Assembly: GCF_020037025.1 (NCBI RefSeq)
Contig: NZ_JAIQLH010000110.1
Coordinates: 1-43,542, forward strand
Source of the DNA: Streptomyces huiliensis
Lineage (GTDB): Bacteria > Actinomycetota > Actinomycetes > Streptomycetales > Streptomycetaceae
Length of the DNA stretch: 43,542 nt
Direction of reading: 5' to 3'
Shown: positions 35,830-43,542 of the stretch, piece after piece
Layout of the letters: each line of letters begins with the position of its first letter
How positions within the stretch are numbered: the stretch's first letter is position 1
The notes under the pieces: model-generated
What the model saw: only the letters and a program-made list of their open reading frames with translations
Database searches by the model: none
Told to the model about the DNA's origin: nothing
Translations under genes and position numbers: made by a program

Positions 35830-36833
35830 CCGGCGCCCGGCGGCCCTCGGCCGCCGGACCGCGGACGCCCCTCGCTCCAGTAGCCGACCCGGCCGCTCCC
35901 GTGGCGGACCGGGCCGCGGGCGCCGAGGACGCGGCGGCCGACCGGCTGGCCGCCGCGATGGTGTACGGGCTGACCGCCGAGGCGGTGACCTGGCCCAAGC
36001 CCGGCCTGGTCACCGCGGTGTCCGCGGGCTGCCACCGGGACATGGACGTCTACACCCTGCTGCGCAGCTCCGCCGTGCTGCAGCCGGCCTTCCGCTCGGC
36101 CGTGCTCTTCGGGCTGCGGCGGGGCGCGGTGGCCCCCGCCGCCCGGGACTTCGCCGAGCTGCGCGCCGCCGGGCGGCGGGCCGAGCACGGCATGCTCGCC
36201 GCGACCGGCGGCACCAACACCCACCGCGGGGCGCTCTTCCTGGGCATGCTGCTGTGCTGCGCCGCCGGCATCGAGCACGCCGCGGGCCGCCCCCTGGAGC
36301 CGGAGGCCGTGTGCCGCACCGCCCGTGAGGTGAGCCGGGACGCGCTCCAGGCGGACCTGACGGCGGCGGTGGCGGACCCCGCCAGCGTCGGGCTGCGCGC
36401 CTACGCCGTCCACGGCCTGTCCGGGGTGCGCGGCGAGGTCCTGCGGGGCTGGCCCAGCCTGCTCGGCCACGGGCTGCCGGCCCTCCGCGCGGCCCTCGGC
36501 ACGGGCCGCCCGCCGCGTGAGGCGGTCGCCGACGCGGTGCTCGCCCTGATGGCCGTCGTGGAGGACACCACCGTGCTCAACCGGGGGTTCGACCCCGAAC
36601 GGCTCGCCACGACGCGCCGCGAGGCGGCCGCCGCCCTGGCCGCCGGCGGCACCGCCACGTGGCGGGGGCGACGGCTCGTCGGCCGCATGGCCCGCCGTCT
36701 CGAACGGCGGCAGATCAGCCCCGGCGGCTCCGCCGACCTCGCCGCCATGGCGATCGCCCTGCACACGTGGCAGACCGGAACGGACGCCACGGCACCACGA
36801 AAAGGAGAGCTTCGTGCCCAGGCATCTGCGTAG
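35823..36833 (+). CDS. citG: CitG-like triphosphoribosyl-dephospho-CoA synthase (336 aa)
   Basis: CitG/MdcB joins dephospho-CoA and ATP to make 2'-(5''-triphosphoribosyl)-3'-dephospho-CoA, precursor of the citrate lyase prosthetic group. Diagnostic motifs: EAVTWPKPGLVTAVSAGCHRDMD (residues 53-75), AATGGTNTHRG (126-136), and a helical remainder with the late VLALMAVVEDTTVLNRG block. The first 40 residues are an Ala/Pro-rich extension. ATG 35823 overlaps the preceding stop by 7 bp and the UbiD start lies 20 bp inside its 3' end. Together with the CitX homologue it gives the operon its own complete carrier-maturation route. Confidence 0.93.
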   Translation: MLTGARRPSAAGPRTPLAPVADPAAPVADRAAGAEDAAADRLAAAMVYGLTAEAVTWPKPGLVTAVSAGCHRDMDVYTLLRSSAVLQPAFRSAVLFGLRRGAVAPAARDFAELRAAGRRAEHGMLAATGGTNTHRGALFLGMLLCCAAGIEHAAGRPLEPEAVCRTAREVSRDALQADLTAAVADPASVGLRAYAVHGLSGVRGEVLRGWPSLLGHGLPALRAALGTGRPPREAVADAVLALMAVVEDTTVLNRGFDPERLATTRREAAAALAAGGTATWRGRRLVGRMARRLERRQISPGGSADLAAMAIALHTWQTGTDATAPRKGELRAQASA

Positions 36834-38304
36834 CCAGCGCGAGTACCTGACGGCCCTGCGGGAGATCGGCGACCTTCAGCCGATCGACGTGGAGGTCGAC
36901 TGGAACCTCGAACTCGGCGCCATCACCCGGCGGGCCTACGAACTGCCCGCCGCGGCCCCCCTGTTCAACCGGATCAAGGGGATCGAGCCCGGCTTCCGGG
37001 TCCTCGGCGCGCCGGCCGGGCTGAGCTCCCTCCCCTCGGCCCCGCTGGCCAGGGTCGCGCTCGCGCTCGGCCTGCCGATCGACACCGCCCCCGCCGACCT
37101 GGTCACCGCCTGGTCGAGGCTGCAGGAGTGCGAGCCCCTGCCGCCGCGCCGGCTGCCGACCGGGCCGTGCAAGCAGAACCGCATGACCGGCGACGACGTG
37201 GACCTGTTCCGGCTGCCCGCCCCGCTGCTGCACGCCGGGGACGGCGGCCGTTACCTCAACACGTACGGGACGGTGGTCAGTTCCTCCCCGGACGGTTCCT
37301 GGACCAACTGGGCGATCACCCGCATCATGCTGCGCGACCGCACGTCCATGACGGGCATCGTGGTGCCCGCGCAGCACGTCGGCCGCATGCACCGGATGTG
37401 GGCCGAGACCGGCCGGGACATGCCGTTCGCCCTGGCGCTGGGCACGTCGCCCGGCGTCGCGATGGTCGCCGGCTGCCCCGTCCGTGACGGGCTGGACGAA
37501 GCGGCGCTGCTCGGCGGGTGGTTCGGCGAGCCGCTGGACGTCGTACGGTGCGAGACGCACGACCTGGAGGTGCCGGCGGACTCCGAGATCGTGATCGAGG
37601 GCTACCTGTCCTTCGAGGAGACGGCCCCCGAAGGCCCGATGGGCGAGTACAGCGGGCTGCTCTGGCCGGAGGACCGCCGCCTGTGCCCCGTCTACCGGGT
37701 CACGGCCGTCACGTACCGGGACGATCCCGTCCTGCCGGTCGTCGTCGCCGGGATGCCGGTGGAGGAGAACCACACCAACTGGGGGATCAACATCTCCGCC
37801 GCGGTCCTGCACGAGCTGCGGACCGAGGGCCTGCCGGTGCGCCGCGCGTTCATGCCGTTCGCGGCGGCCTGCCACTGGCTGGTCGTGACGGTCGACACCG
37901 CCTCGGGCCCCGGACAGTGGGGCAGTTGGCGGAAGCTGGCCGAGGAGGTGGGCGAGGCCGTCTACCGCACCCGGCCCCGGCACATCATGCCGAAGGTCGT
38001 CGTCGTCGAGGACGACATCGACCCCTCGGACCTGGACCAGGTGGTGTGGGCCGTCGCCACCCGCGCCCACCCTCGCGAGACGACGTTCGTGCCGGACATG
38101 CCGACGCTGCCGCTCGTGGGCTACCTCAGCGAGGAGGAGCGGCGGAACGCCCGCACGGACAAGGCGGTGTTCAACTGCCTGCCCCGGGACGACTGGTCCC
38201 CGACGGGCGCGCCGGTGCGGGCGGACTTCGCGCAGTTCCCCGCCGAGCTGCGCGAGCGGGTGGTGCGCGACTGGGAGTCCTACGGCTACCCGTCGGTGGA
38301 CTGA
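36814..38304 (+). CDS. UbiD-family prenylated-FMN decarboxylase (496 aa)
   Basis: A UbiD-type (de)carboxylase acting on alpha,beta-unsaturated or aromatic acids with prenyl-FMN. GTG 36814 has AAAGGAGAG upstream, inside the citG end. The catalytic Arg170 (NWAITR), Glu273 and Glu278 (ETAPEGPMGEYSG) correspond by spacing to R173/E277/E282 of fungal Fdc1. Other family blocks: NTYGTVVSS, PAQHVGRM, ALALGTSPGV, HTNWGINISAAV. Length fits the family. No UbiX-type prenyl-FMN synthase is in the window; it must come from elsewhere in the genome. As the last operon gene it could decarboxylate the product of the carrier-bound steps. Its 3' end overlaps that of the convergent EamA gene by 19 bp. Confidence 0.93.
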   Translation: MPRHLRSQREYLTALREIGDLQPIDVEVDWNLELGAITRRAYELPAAAPLFNRIKGIEPGFRVLGAPAGLSSLPSAPLARVALALGLPIDTAPADLVTAWSRLQECEPLPPRRLPTGPCKQNRMTGDDVDLFRLPAPLLHAGDGGRYLNTYGTVVSSSPDGSWTNWAITRIMLRDRTSMTGIVVPAQHVGRMHRMWAETGRDMPFALALGTSPGVAMVAGCPVRDGLDEAALLGGWFGEPLDVVRCETHDLEVPADSEIVIEGYLSFEETAPEGPMGEYSGLLWPEDRRLCPVYRVTAVTYRDDPVLPVVVAGMPVEENHTNWGINISAAVLHELRTEGLPVRRAFMPFAAACHWLVVTVDTASGPGQWGSWRKLAEEVGEAVYRTRPRHIMPKVVVVEDDIDPSDLDQVVWAVATRAHPRETTFVPDMPTLPLVGYLSEEERRNARTDKAVFNCLPRDDWSPTGAPVRADFAQFPAELRERVVRDWESYGYPSVD

Positions 38305-39182
38305 GGGGCGGGCGTGTCGCGCGCGGGGCGCCGTTCGCCCAGTACCACCCCCACCAGGACGGCGGCCCCGCCCACGGCCAGCGACCAGCCCACCGGCTCG
38401 TCGAGCAGCAGCAGGCCCAGGACGACGGCGACCAGCGGCAGCAGATAGCTGACCAGCGAGGCGGCCACGGCACCCGCTTCGGCGATCAGGCGCAGGTTGA
38501 GCACGTAGGCCGCGCCGGTGCCGAGCGTCCCCAGGGCCAGGACGGCGGCCGTCGCGCTCACGTCGGCCTCGACCGGCCGGAGGAGCAGCGGTCCTGCCAG
38601 CAGGGAGACGGCGGTCGCGGCCGTCAGCTGCCCGGCGGCGAGGGCCAGCGGGCCGTGGCCGCTGTCGCCGAGCACCCGGCCCAGGTAGAAGAAGCCGGCT
38701 CCGTAGCACGCGGCGGCCACCAGGCAGGCGCTGGTGGCCGCGATCGTGCCCGGGCTGCCCCACGGGGCGAGCAGCAGGACGACGCCGGCGAATCCGATGC
38801 CGACCCCGGCGAGTTGCCCGCCCCGGAGTTGGCGGCGCTGCCCGGCGGCGACCATGACGACCACCGTGAAGAGCGGGGCCGCCGCGTTGCAGGTGCCCGC
38901 CAGGGCGGAGTCCACGTACTGCTCGGCCCAGGCGAAGAGGAAGTACGGCACGTCGTTGGCGATGACCGCCGCCACGGTCAGCCGTGTCCACGTCCGGCGG
39001 TCGCGGGGCAGCCGCTCGCCCCGCGCCGCGGCCACGGCCAGCAGGACCGCCGCGCCGGTCGCCAGGCGCAGGGTGAGGATCTGGGCCGGGGCGAACTCCG
39101 GGCCGGCGAGCTTGATGAGCAGGTAGTTGGACCCCCACAGCAGGGCGAGCGCGGCGAGCCGTAACGAACTGGTGAGGGACAT
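38286..39182 (-). CDS. EamA-family (DMT) transporter, about 10 TM helices (298 aa)
   Basis: A drug/metabolite superfamily exporter with two EamA repeats: LRLAALALLWGSNYLLIKLA opens the first and ATSACLVAAACYGAGFFYLG the second. GLLLLDEPVGWSLAVGGAAV is the typical repeat end. About ten hydrophobic helices and a short C-terminus are present. ATG 39182 is used; it lacks a Shine-Dalgarno sequence but has TAGCGT seven bases upstream, consistent with a leaderless mRNA. It is convergent with the UbiD gene, and the 3' ends overlap by 19 bp. It may export the operon product, but members also carry amino acids or are housekeeping, so this link is only inferred from location. Confidence 0.88.
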   Translation of the reverse strand: MSLTSSLRLAALALLWGSNYLLIKLAGPEFAPAQILTLRLATGAAVLLAVAAARGERLPRDRRTWTRLTVAAVIANDVPYFLFAWAEQYVDSALAGTCNAAAPLFTVVVMVAAGQRRQLRGGQLAGVGIGFAGVVLLLAPWGSPGTIAATSACLVAAACYGAGFFYLGRVLGDSGHGPLALAAGQLTAATAVSLLAGPLLLRPVEADVSATAAVLALGTLGTGAAYVLNLRLIAEAGAVAASLVSYLLPLVAVVLGLLLLDEPVGWSLAVGGAAVLVGVVLGERRPARDTPAPQSTDG

Positions 39183-39189
39183 GTGCTGC

Positions 39190-39195
39190 ACGCTA
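39190..39195 (-). promoter_or_regulatory. -10 element of the EamA gene
   Basis: The minus-strand hexamer TAGCGT lies seven bases before the ATG, leaderless-type spacing. The expected -35 position falls inside the long inverted repeat at 39205-39253. Confidence 0.45.
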
Positions 39196-39204
39196 CCGGG
39201 GTGA

Positions 39205-39253
39205 CGCCCGGGACGTAAGTGCCGCTTTTTGCGCGTCACTTACGTCCCGGGCG
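39205..39253. repeat. 17-bp perfect inverted repeat with 15-nt loop
   Basis: Arms CGCCCGGGACGTAAGTG (39205-39221) and its exact complement (39237-39253) enclose a loop containing TTTTT. It starts 5 bp beyond the ABC permease stop codon and covers the -35 zone of the EamA promoter. It could terminate the ABC operon transcript, be an operator for EamA, or both. The arms are partly AT-containing (ACGTAAGT), unlike ordinary GC terminators nearby. Confidence 0.8.
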
Positions 39254-39258
39254 GGCGT

Positions 39259-41805
39259 TCAGCCCCGTTCCGTCCCCGCCGCCAGGGGCCCGTGGCGCAG
39301 GAGGGCGCGGGCGGGGAGGGCCGTGGCGCCGACGGTGAGGAGGACGGCGCCGGCGACCAGGGAGACGGCTGTGACGGGTGGGACATAGGGGGCGGAGCCG
39401 GTGATGCCTCGGGTGATGGGCACCAGGGTGATCCAGGCGATGACGCCGCCGAGGGTCAGGCCGCTGGCGGCGACGAGCAGGCCCTCCCAGCGCATCATGT
39501 CGCGCACCTGGCGGCGGGTGGTGCCGGTCAGGCGGAGCAGGGCGACCTCGCGGCGGCGGTCGAGGACGGTCATGACGAGGGTGTTGGCGGCGGCGACGGC
39601 CGCGAAGCCGCCGAGCACGGCCGCCATGACGGTGTTCGCCCAGGCGTTGAGCTCCTGGTTCCGGTCGGCCGCGGCCGCGTAGCCGGCGGCGTCGGTGACG
39701 CCGGTGCCGGGCGGGCCGATCGCGGCGAGCCGCCGGGCGACGTCCGCCCGGTCGGCGCCGGGGGCCCGCTTGACGAGGACCTGGGTGTCGAGGGCGGTGG
39801 CCGCGTGGGCGGCGACGGCGGCCCGGGGCAGCAGCACCTCGCCGATGCCGAGCCCGCGTTCGTAGGTGGCAACGAGCCGGGGACGGACCCGGGTGCCGTC
39901 GGCGAGCCAGAGCGGGACGCGGTCGCCGGGTGTGACGTGCAGGGTGTCCGCCAGCGCGGCGCTCAGGGCGACGGTGTCGGGCGAGGTGCCGAGCCCGGCG
40001 AGGGAGCCGGTGCGGACACCGAGGTCGAGGACGTCGGGGAGCCGGGCCGGGTCGCCGGAGACGCCGAGCGCGGTCGAGGTCGACAGCGTGTCCCCGGCGC
40101 GGTGGACGGTTCCGGTGCGCAGGACGCCGACGGCGGTGGCCACGCCGGGGACGCGGGCGGCGCGGCCGGCGGTGGCGGCGGGGAGGCCGGGTCCTGTGGT
40201 GTCGAGGACGTGGTCGGCGACGACGCCGTCGCGGACGTTCCGGTCGGCGACGTGCCGGATGGTGCTCTGGAGGAAGAGGAGGGTCCCGCAGAAGGCGGTG
40301 ACCATCACGATGGGCGTGATCGCGGAGGCGAGGCGGTGGGCCTGGGCACGGGAGTTGTCGGCGGCCAGCGAGGCGGCGGCGCCCGCGGCGCGGGTCCGCA
40401 GCGGCAGCCCGAACACCGTCGCGCAGAGCCGGGCCACCAGGGGGCCGAGCAGGGCGACGGCCAGGAGGAAGCACATGACGACGCCGAGGGCGGTGTTGGC
40501 GGCGGTCTCGCCGCTCTGCTCGGCGGCGAGACCGGCGAGGAACGTGCCGCCGACGAGGGCGGCCAGGCCGAGCGGGGTGCGCACCCAGCCGGGCCGGACG
40601 CGTTCGACGGCCGCCGCGCCGAGGGCCTGGCTCGGGCGGAGCCGCGCGGAGCGGCGGGCGGCGGCGTAGCCGGCGACGAGCGCGGACACCAGGGTGGCGC
40701 CGACCGCGACGGCCATCGGGATCCAGCCCACGTCCAGGCGTACGCCGTCGACGAGCGCCCCGCGCTCGCCGAGTTCGCCGAACCACCAGCGGGCGAGGGC
40801 GAGCCCGGGCAGAATTCCCAGGCCGCCGGCGACCGGGGCGACGATCATGGCCTCGGTGGCGATGGTGCGGCGGATCTGCCGCGGGGTGGCGCCGGTGGCC
40901 CGCAGCAGGGCGAACTCGCGGGCGCGCTGGCCGGTGGCCAGGGCGACGGTGCCCATGACGACGAAGACGGCGGTCAGGGTGGCGATGCCGCCGAAGGAGC
41001 CGCCCAGGCCGGACAGCAGTTCCCGGGTCTCGGCGAGTCCGGGCTCCTCGGCCGCGCCGCGCGCGTCGCCGGTGAGCACCTTGGGCCCGTCGCCGACGGC
41101 CTGCCGGACCTCCCGGGCGAGGGCGGGCGCGGCGGTGCCCGGCCGGGGCAGCACGGCGATGGCGTCGGCGGCCCCCGGGTGGCCGGAGAGCCGGCCGGCG
41201 ACGGCGTCCGCGAACCAGGCGGTCGCCGGTCCGGCACCCTCCCGGGCCAGGCCGGCGATCCGGTACGCCGCCGTGCCGCCGGGGCCGGTGAGCGTGACGC
41301 GGTCGCCGGTCGCCAGGCGGGCGGCGCGCGCGGTGGCTGCGTCGAGGACCACCTCGCCGGAGCGCGGCGCGCGGCCGTCGGCCAGCGGGCGGGTGCCGGG
41401 GGCGAGGGCGATGCCGGCGGCTCCGTAGGGCCGTCCGGTGAGATCGGGGAGGGCCGGCTTCCCGGCCCGGACCGGGAACGCCAGGTCGGGGACGGCGGCG
41501 GCGACGCCGGGCCGGGCCGCGATCCGGGCGGCGAGCGCGGCCGGCACCCGGGGGCGGCCGGGCAGCGCGGTCTCGCTGGTCGACTTGTCGTCGCCGTGTC
41601 CGGTGGTGACGCGGGCGTAGGGGTCGGCGGTGACGACGACGGGGGTGTGGGCGTAGCGCTCGGGCGCGACGTGGGCGGTGATGCCGGTCTGGAGGAGCAC
41701 CCCGCAGGCGGTGATGATCGCCGAGGCGAACAGCAGCGCGACGAGGCTGCCCGCGAAGGACGCGGGCCTGAAGCGCACGGAGGCCCGCGCGAGTCCGTTC
41801 GTCAT
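39259..41805 (-). CDS. ABC transporter permease, FtsX/MacB type (848 aa)
   Basis: A large two-repeat FtsX-domain permease. A first membrane helix (GSLVALLFASAIITACGVLL) precedes a long extracytoplasmic domain. Then comes FtsX block 1 (LTAVFVVMGTVALATGQRAREFALLRATGATPRQIRRTI, about 270-310), two or three helices, a second extracytoplasmic domain and block 2 (ANTLVMTVLDRRREVALLRLTGTTRRQVRDMM). The R-E-x-A/F-L-L-R-x-x-G-A/T-x-x-x-Q loop is the signature. Such systems drive mechanotransmission or export of lipids, peptides or antibiotics rather than import. ATG 41805 is 4 bp after the ATPase stop, so both form one operon. The substrate is unknown. Confidence 0.93.
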   Translation of the reverse strand: MTNGLARASVRFRPASFAGSLVALLFASAIITACGVLLQTGITAHVAPERYAHTPVVVTADPYARVTTGHGDDKSTSETALPGRPRVPAALAARIAARPGVAAAVPDLAFPVRAGKPALPDLTGRPYGAAGIALAPGTRPLADGRAPRSGEVVLDAATARAARLATGDRVTLTGPGGTAAYRIAGLAREGAGPATAWFADAVAGRLSGHPGAADAIAVLPRPGTAAPALAREVRQAVGDGPKVLTGDARGAAEEPGLAETRELLSGLGGSFGGIATLTAVFVVMGTVALATGQRAREFALLRATGATPRQIRRTIATEAMIVAPVAGGLGILPGLALARWWFGELGERGALVDGVRLDVGWIPMAVAVGATLVSALVAGYAAARRSARLRPSQALGAAAVERVRPGWVRTPLGLAALVGGTFLAGLAAEQSGETAANTALGVVMCFLLAVALLGPLVARLCATVFGLPLRTRAAGAAASLAADNSRAQAHRLASAITPIVMVTAFCGTLLFLQSTIRHVADRNVRDGVVADHVLDTTGPGLPAATAGRAARVPGVATAVGVLRTGTVHRAGDTLSTSTALGVSGDPARLPDVLDLGVRTGSLAGLGTSPDTVALSAALADTLHVTPGDRVPLWLADGTRVRPRLVATYERGLGIGEVLLPRAAVAAHAATALDTQVLVKRAPGADRADVARRLAAIGPPGTGVTDAAGYAAAADRNQELNAWANTVMAAVLGGFAAVAAANTLVMTVLDRRREVALLRLTGTTRRQVRDMMRWEGLLVAASGLTLGGVIAWITLVPITRGITGSAPYVPPVTAVSLVAGAVLLTVGATALPARALLRHGPLAAGTERG

Positions 41806-41809
41806 GGCC

Positions 41810-42616
41810 TCACACCGCCGTCGTCGCGGCGGGGCGCCGGTCGGCCGCGGCGGTCAGGGCGACCATCCGGTCGGCCACCGTCTGCGGGTCCGGGCGGGTC
41901 AGCTCGCCGGCCAGCAGGCCGTCGGCGAGGAAGAGGACCCGGTCGGCGTGGGCGGCGGCCACCGGATCGTGGGTGACCATGACGACCGTGGCGCCGAGGG
42001 CGTCGACGGCCCGCCGGAGCAGGCCGAGGACCTCGTGGGCGGACCGGGTGTCGAGGGCGCCGGTCGGCTCGTCCGCGAAGATCACCTCGGGCCGGGTGAT
42101 CAGGGCCCGGGCGATCGCGACGCGCTGCTGCTGGCCGCCGGAGAGCTCGCCGGGGCGGCGCCCGCCGTGCCGGTCCAGGCCGACCTCGGCCAGCAGCCGC
42201 TGGGCGCGCTGCCGGTCCTGGCGCTCGCCGGCCAGCCGCTGCGGCAGGAGGACGTTCTGCTGCACGGTGAGCGAGGGGAGCAGGTTGAACGACTGGAAGA
42301 CGAAGCCGACGCGGCTGCGGCGGAGCTTCGTCAGCCGGTCCTCGCTCAGCCGGGTGATCTCCTCGCCGCCGAGCAGGACCTCGCCGGAGCTGGGCCGGTC
42401 CAGTCCGGCGGCGCACTGCAGGAAGGTGCTCTTGCCCGAGCCGGAGGGGCCCATCACCGCGGTGAAGCTCCCGCCGGGCAGCGCGAGGTCCACCCCGCGC
42501 AGCGCGTCGACGGCCCCCTCGCCCCGCCCGTAGCGGCGCCGCACGGCCCGTAGCTCGACCGCCGGGGCGGTGCCCCGGCGCTCCTCGGTGGGTACGCGGT
42601 CGCGGCGCAACGCCAT
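41810..42616 (-). CDS. ABC transporter ATP-binding protein, LolD/MacB-like (268 aa)
   Basis: The nucleotide-binding partner of the FtsX permease. Walker A GPSGSGKST, Q-loop VFQSFNLLPSLT, signature LSGGQQQRVAIARAL, Walker B VIFADEPTGALD and the switch His in VMVTHD are all intact. The N-F-L-x-P-S-L-T region and length are typical of the LolD/MacB/YknY group. ATG 42616 has GGAGAAAGGGA upstream; earlier in-frame codons are non-conserved. A short N-terminal extension (MALRRDRVPTEERRGTAP) precedes the domain. The first gene of a two-gene operon; the 116-bp upstream gap contains its promoter. Confidence 0.95.
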   Translation of the reverse strand: MALRRDRVPTEERRGTAPAVELRAVRRRYGRGEGAVDALRGVDLALPGGSFTAVMGPSGSGKSTFLQCAAGLDRPSSGEVLLGGEEITRLSEDRLTKLRRSRVGFVFQSFNLLPSLTVQQNVLLPQRLAGERQDRQRAQRLLAEVGLDRHGGRRPGELSGGQQQRVAIARALITRPEVIFADEPTGALDTRSAHEVLGLLRRAVDALGATVVMVTHDPVAAAHADRVLFLADGLLAGELTRPDPQTVADRMVALTAAADRRPAATTAV

Positions 42617-42732
42617 GGTGTCCCTTTCTCCGTTCTCCGTTGGTGCTGTCGACGCTAGGCGCGGAGAAAGGCCGGGACCATGGAGGCAGCCGGGCTCGGG
42701 AGGTGGGGTTTTCCCCCGGACTGGCAGGCGGG

Positions 42733-43542
42733 TCAAACGGTCATCATGACGGGACCTTGGTGGGCCTTCGCGTCCTGGAGCGCGGTGAGCCGGCGGACGA
42801 AGAGGAAGGCGAGGACGGCCGCCGCGATGTCGACGACGTCGGCGACCATCAGGACACCGGTGGCGCGGCGGATCTCCTCGAAGGTCTCGGCGCGGGCGTA
42901 CATCCGGCCGCCCCCGCGCCCCAGGCAGAGGGTGGCGATCCACAGGCCCCACCACCAGTTCATGACCGTGCGCGGGGCGCGGACCGGCGAGCCGTCGGGC
43001 TGGTGCGGCAGGCTCGCGGCCCACACGTCGTTGGCGATCTTCTTCGGGAACCAGAGGTTGACCACCGGCGTGAACCAGGCCCCGATGCTCCAGCCCCGGC
43101 GCACCCGGTGCCCGCCCGGCCGGAAGACCTCCGCGTTGGAGCGCACCCGGTGGAACCAGATGACGAAGAGGACGCCGCAGGCCACGAGGGCGACCGTCTG
43201 CACGATCCCGGAGACGAACTGGAGGAGGTCGGCCCGGTCGGCGTCCCGGACGAAACCGGGCCCCTCGGCGCCGTCGATCCCCCTGGTCGTCACCCCGTAC
43301 ATCGTCGCGCCCGCGAAGAGCGAGAAAACGTCGGTCAGCGCGCAGAGGCCCAGCAGCACGGCGACCGCCCGCCCGAGCCCGACCGGGGACGCGAGGCGCG
43401 GCAGGGGGACGGGCTGGAATCCGAGGGGCGGGTGCGGGCCGGCGGCCGGCGGCCCGGCGTCAGGACGCGCGCCGTACGCCGGCCCGCCGGGCGGCGCGGC
43501 TCCGGGGACGGCGCAGGCGGAGCAGCACCCCGTCGCCCCCAC
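42733..43542 (-). CDS. DUF4328 membrane protein, N-terminus at or beyond window edge
   Basis: At least 269 codons; the first codon visible is GTG at the very edge, so the true start may lie outside. A Pro/Gly/Ala-rich N-terminal region with C-C-x-x-C (GATGCCSACAVPGAAPPGGP) precedes about four membrane segments (AVAVLLGLCALTDVFSLFAG, FVSGIVQTVALVACGVLFVIWF, TVMNWWWGLWIATLCLG, VLMVADVVDIAAAVLAFLFV). The block RRGWSIGAWFTPVVNLWFPKKIANDVWAAS is the DUF4328 signature. Function unknown. It precedes the ABC operon on the same strand. Confidence 0.85.
   Translation of the reverse strand: MGATGCCSACAVPGAAPPGGPAYGARPDAGPPAAGPHPPLGFQPVPLPRLASPVGLGRAVAVLLGLCALTDVFSLFAGATMYGVTTRGIDGAEGPGFVRDADRADLLQFVSGIVQTVALVACGVLFVIWFHRVRSNAEVFRPGGHRVRRGWSIGAWFTPVVNLWFPKKIANDVWAASLPHQPDGSPVRAPRTVMNWWWGLWIATLCLGRGGGRMYARAETFEEIRRATGVLMVADVVDIAAAVLAFLFVRRLTALQDAKAHQGPVMMTV

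Noticed and set aside
33055..36833. A standard citrate lyase operon
   Set aside because: CitD, CitE, CitX and CitG homologues are present, but the alpha subunit CitF, the ligase CitC and a citrate transporter/CitAB sensor are not, and amino-acid and UbiD enzymes are interleaved.

Overview
The window looks like a chromosomal segment of a Streptomyces-type actinomycete. Base composition is very GC-rich with strong third-position GC bias. GTG starts, leaderless promoters and mycothiol/MbtH/ECF-type genes are common, and many secreted proteins have actinobacterial Ala-rich signal peptides. I see no rRNA, tRNA, CRISPR array or insertion sequence.

Layout. 1-13.9 kb is ordinary actinomycete gene content: secreted proteins, an MFS transporter, an HNH nuclease, a PucR regulator divergent from a lactate-monooxygenase/2-hydroxyacid-dehydrogenase pair, a methyltransferase, an MmpS-like lipoprotein, a GNAT enzyme, an autoregulated TetR repressor, a Nei-type DNA glycosylase, and an ECF41 sigma factor divergent from an Acg-type nitroreductase. 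13.8-16.6 kb is a lower-GC accessory patch: a tightly overlapping operon of tiny proteins, several with CxxC pairs, divergent from an XRE/helical-repeat regulator. 16.7-19.9 kb holds a mycothiol-dependent isomerase homologue and a membrane NACHT NTPase.

20.4-30.9 kb (minus strand) is a small nonribosomal-peptide locus: an Orn/Lys/Arg-type PLP decarboxylase, a two-module NRPS (A-T-E-C-A-T, no thioesterase; second A domain proline-like), an MbtH protein and a formyltransferase. A truncated alpha/beta hydrolase lies at its upstream end.

31.5-38.3 kb (plus strand) is the most unusual part. Seven genes, six of them overlapping, encode an aminoacyl-tRNA-synthetase-like ligase, a CitD-type acyl carrier protein, a short CitE-type lyase/aldolase, CitX, a YrdC-SDR fusion, CitG and a UbiD decarboxylase. 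CitX and CitG supply the phosphoribosyl-dephospho-CoA arm found on citrate lyase. The citrate lyase alpha subunit (CitF) and the acetate ligase (CitC) are missing, and an amino-acid-activating enzyme stands where CitC would be. I infer that an amino acid is loaded on a citrate-lyase-type carrier, extended or cleaved by the CitE enzyme, then reduced or oxidised and decarboxylated: a carrier-tethered amino acid pathway that I do not recognise as a described system. An EamA exporter lies convergent to it.

38.3-43.5 kb contains that exporter, a striking 17-bp perfect inverted repeat, a two-gene FtsX/LolD-like ABC transporter and a DUF4328 membrane protein cut by the window edge.
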